7,091 nt of DNA. It comes from Planctomycetota bacterium. GTDB taxonomy: Bacteria > Planctomycetota > Planctomycetia > Pirellulales > Pirellulaceae. Within the stretch, counting starts at the first letter, position 1; the number at the start of each line of letters is the position of its first letter. Where the stretch lies: NCBI GenBank assembly GCA_023430365.1, contig JAEZAS010000272.1:1-7091 (forward strand), in the 5' to 3' direction. Position numbers and translations under genes: made by a program. Below, piece by piece: positions 5,402 to 7,091 of this stretch. The notes below the pieces were generated by a model that was not told the origin of the DNA, searched no databases, and worked only from the letters and a program-made list of their open reading frames with translations.

Positions 5402-5502
5402 GGTCAGGCGCCCCGTGCCTGACCGAGAGCGACGGCAACTAGGCGGAGCCCGAAATAACACCCGAGGCGAACCCCATTCCGTCAGGCACAGGGCGCCTGA
5501 CC
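5402..5502. mobile_element. Possible 101-base miniature inverted-repeat element
   Basis: The ends at 5402-5424 and 5480-5502 are reverse complements at 21 of 23 positions, and each end is itself a hairpin (GTCAGGC/GCCTGAC arms, 7-base loop). This nested layout fits a small non-autonomous element, or two REP sequences in inverted orientation. I see no clear target-site duplication (flanks AAGTA and TGCAA differ) and no transposase in the window, so mobility is unproven. Confidence 0.35.
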
Positions 5503-5573
5503 TGCAACGGCCGGGGCGCAAGAAGCGAACCGCGCAGGGCCAAAGCGGCTACGGATTGAGGCAGGGCATATCA

Positions 5574-5601
5574 AGTACTCAGTACTCAGTACCGAGTACC
5601 A
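5574..5601. repeat. Heptamer tandem repeat AGTACTC, four units
   Basis: AGTACTC (5574-5580), AGTACTC (5581-5587), AGTACCG (5588-5594) and AGTACCA (5595-5601) follow head to tail. The last two units have drifted in the final bases. The unit core AGTACT is self-complementary, so the array can also pair with itself. The role is unknown. Confidence 0.7.
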
Positions 5602-5662
5602 AGCTTGATTTCAAATTCCCCGAGACGCCGAGCCACAGGGGGCAGCCACCCTCTCTTCTCTC

Positions 5663-5676
5663 TGACCTTTGACCTC
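5663..5676. repeat. Heptamer tandem pair TGACCTT/TGACCTC
   Basis: Two head-to-tail heptamers, TGACCTT (5663-5669) and TGACCTC (5670-5676), abut the stop codon of the minus-strand redoxin gene. The period of seven matches the AGTACTC array 60 bases away. Confidence 0.45.
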
Positions 5677-7091
5677 TCACTCCCCGCTCACCCTTTCCGC
5701 CGCAGTCACGCTCGGAGCCGCCGACGTCCCCAGCAGCCGCCTGGCTTCGCCGAGCAAGAACTTGTGGTCCATGAATGGCTCGAAGCCGATGTCCTGCCAG
5801 CGGACCTTTCCCTCGCCGTCGACGAGGAAGGCGCCATGGAGCGGTTGCTTCTCGAAGTCGTCAAAGCAGCGGTAGGCTTTGAACGTCGCCAGGCTGTTGT
5901 CGGCGACGAGCGGAATCGGAATGTTGCCTCCCTCGTAGTTCTCGATCGAGATCTTCAGGCCCTCCTGATCGTCGCTGCTGACGCCGATTAGCTCGATCCC
6001 CGCTTCGGCGAACGCCTGGTGGGCCTTGCCGAAGGCGTGAATCTGCTCGGCGCAGTGCAGGCAGCCGTTCCCCAGGAAGAACAGCAGGATCACCGGCTTG
6101 CCGCGATAGTCGGCGAGAGCTTTCTCGACGCCAGCCTCATTCACCAGTCGCCATTCGGGCGCCGGCGACGGCTGCCAGCGGAATGGGCCGAGCGAATCGA
6201 GCGGCGGTCGCACGCCCGTGTCGCTCGCCGCCGGCTTCTGTACCCGCCAATCGCTCGGCAGGCCAAGTTCGGCCGCAATCGGCGCCAGTCGCTGAAACAC
6301 CGGGGATCCGGCGGCCAGGTCGATTGAACCCGAGATCGAACGCAGGTCCTCAAACGCCTGCTTCGCCTCATCCTTCTTGTCAGCCCGCCACAGCAGATCG
6401 ACCAGCAGGGCTCGCGGAATCACTTCGCCCGTGCGCTTGCTCACCTGCTCGCGCGCGGCCTTGATCGCCTCGTCGGTTTTGCCCGCTTGGAGCTGCACCG
6501 CCGCCAGATATGCTTCGTCGAGGCCGCCAGCCTTCTTCAGCAGCTCATGCCCCTTGGCAAAATCCCCCGCCGCAACGGCCTGGTGCCCCTGCAACTCTTC
6601 GATCGCTTTTTCCAGCGACTTGATCCGCTCGTCAAACGGCTTGCGGGCCGCTTCCTTCGCTTTCTTGAGGTCGTCGTCCGACTTCTGCTCCTCCTTGGCC
6701 TTCGTTTCCGCGTCGGTCTCGGCTTTCGCCTGCTCCGCCTTCACCGCTTCGAGCCGGCGCTGCACCTCGGCCAGTTGCTCGTCCCCCTGGGCCGTGTCCC
6801 CCTTGCGATAGTGGGCCATGCCAAGCAGCCGCAGGCGTTTTAGTTGGTCGGCTTCCTTCTCGCCGGCTTCGAGGTAGGGCGTGGTGCTCAGTGCGATGAG
6901 CTTGTCCCACAGCTCATACTTCGTCAGCACCTCGGGCAGCCGCTGCCGACCGTAGTTGGCGCTTCCCTTGGTGAGCGTGTTGTACTTGGGATGCCGCGGC
7001 AGTTCGCACATGTTCTTGGCCAGCGCCAAGGCGTCGCCGACCCGGCCGACGAAGATCATGTTGCGGATCAGCCACTCGTTGTTGTGAGCAT
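5677..7091 (-). CDS. Repeat/coiled-coil protein with C-terminal CxxC redoxin domain (5' partial)
   Basis: The frame is open through the right edge: ten codons (HNNEWLIRN and one more) precede the ATG at 7059-7057 without a stop or a ribosome site, so that ATG is internal and the true start lies outside. The 470 visible residues hold an N-terminal helical part resembling tetratricopeptide repeats (RVGDALALAKNMCELPRHPK, RLLGMAHYRKGD, KGHELLKKAGGLDEAYLA). Inside it is an Ala/Glu/Lys-rich probable coiled coil, and a linker follows. The C-terminal AhpC/TSA-thioredoxin-like domain has GKPVILLFFLGNGCLHC with a CLHC motif (codons at 6063-6052), IELIGVSSDD, IPLVAD and HGAFLVDGEGKVRW. It probably acts as a thiol-disulfide oxidoreductase or peroxiredoxin-like protein attached to a scaffold; localisation cannot be judged because the N-terminus is missing. 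It converges with accD across the repeat region. Confidence 0.85.
   Translation of the reverse strand, partial: AHNNEWLIRNMIFVGRVGDALALAKNMCELPRHPKYNTLTKGSANYGRQRLPEVLTKYELWDKLIALSTTPYLEAGEKEADQLKRLRLLGMAHYRKGDTAQGDEQLAEVQRRLEAVKAEQAKAETDAETKAKEEQKSDDDLKKAKEAARKPFDERIKSLEKAIEELQGHQAVAAGDFAKGHELLKKAGGLDEAYLAAVQLQAGKTDEAIKAAREQVSKRTGEVIPRALLVDLLWRADKKDEAKQAFEDLRSISGSIDLAAGSPVFQRLAPIAAELGLPSDWRVQKPAASDTGVRPPLDSLGPFRWQPSPAPEWRLVNEAGVEKALADYRGKPVILLFFLGNGCLHCAEQIHAFGKAHQAFAEAGIELIGVSSDDQEGLKISIENYEGGNIPIPLVADNSLATFKAYRCFDDFEKQPLHGAFLVDGEGKVRWQDIGFEPFMDHKFLLGEARRLLGTSAAPSVTAAERVSGE

Larger units (their letters stand above)
4566..5676. other. 1.1 kb non-coding, repeat-rich region between accD and the redoxin-protein gene
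   Basis: Both flanking genes end into this region (accD from the left on plus, the redoxin gene from the right on minus). No ORF within it has recognisable homology or a convincing start. It holds hairpins (4629-4647, 5339-5359), terminator-like stems (4746-4773, 4899-4924), the TTYACAACCC array (4691-5178), a minus-strand promoter (5263-5291), three GTCAGGC-family elements and two heptamer repeats. Open frames here read the repeats in differing frames, which argues against coding. Confidence 0.7.

Noticed and set aside
4983..5438. 151-codon minus-strand ORF
   Set aside because: It spans the promoter and several repeats and has no domain. The repeat core reads as different peptides in different copies (RVVKW, RGVVNF, RGCEG), so the repeats are not coding units.

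Overview
The window looks like chromosomal DNA of a GC-rich planctomycete, probably Pirellulales-like. The evidence is a cysteine-rich lipoprotein of a type common in that group, a ScpB with a long acidic extension, genes that often lack a clear Shine-Dalgarno site, a large tetratricopeptide/coiled-coil protein ending in a redoxin domain, and intergenic DNA full of short palindromes and heptamer repeats. The lineage is an inference from family resemblance; no 16S or other marker gene is present.

Layout from left to right. At 1-717 (minus) is the N-terminal part of a Cys/Gly-rich lipoprotein that runs off the left edge. It has no stop codon in the window and is easily missed. A divergent intergenic region (718-1046) holds several dyads and a promoter-like element placed so that scpB may be leaderless. 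scpB (1047-1922, plus) is followed by 445 bases with a series of potential stem-loops. Then comes a plus-strand cluster: rpe (2368-3060), a histidine-phosphatase-fold protein that has lost its catalytic residues (3077-3667), and accD (3732-4565).

Between accD and the end of the next gene lies about 1.1 kb of non-coding DNA (4566-5676). It contains strong hairpins, seven copies of a TTYACAACCC motif spaced 70-90 bases apart, a good sigma70-type promoter on the minus strand that would transcribe this array leftward, GTCAGGC/GCCTGAC palindromes including an inverted pair, and two heptamer tandem repeats. At 5677-7091 (minus) is the C-terminal part of a repeat/coiled-coil protein with a CxxC redoxin domain. 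It enters from beyond the right edge.

The identified genes are housekeeping: chromosome segregation (scpB), pentose phosphate metabolism (rpe) and fatty-acid synthesis (accD). The parts most worth a second look are the catalytically dead phosphatase-fold protein between rpe and accD, the repeat array with its own leftward promoter, and the palindrome family.
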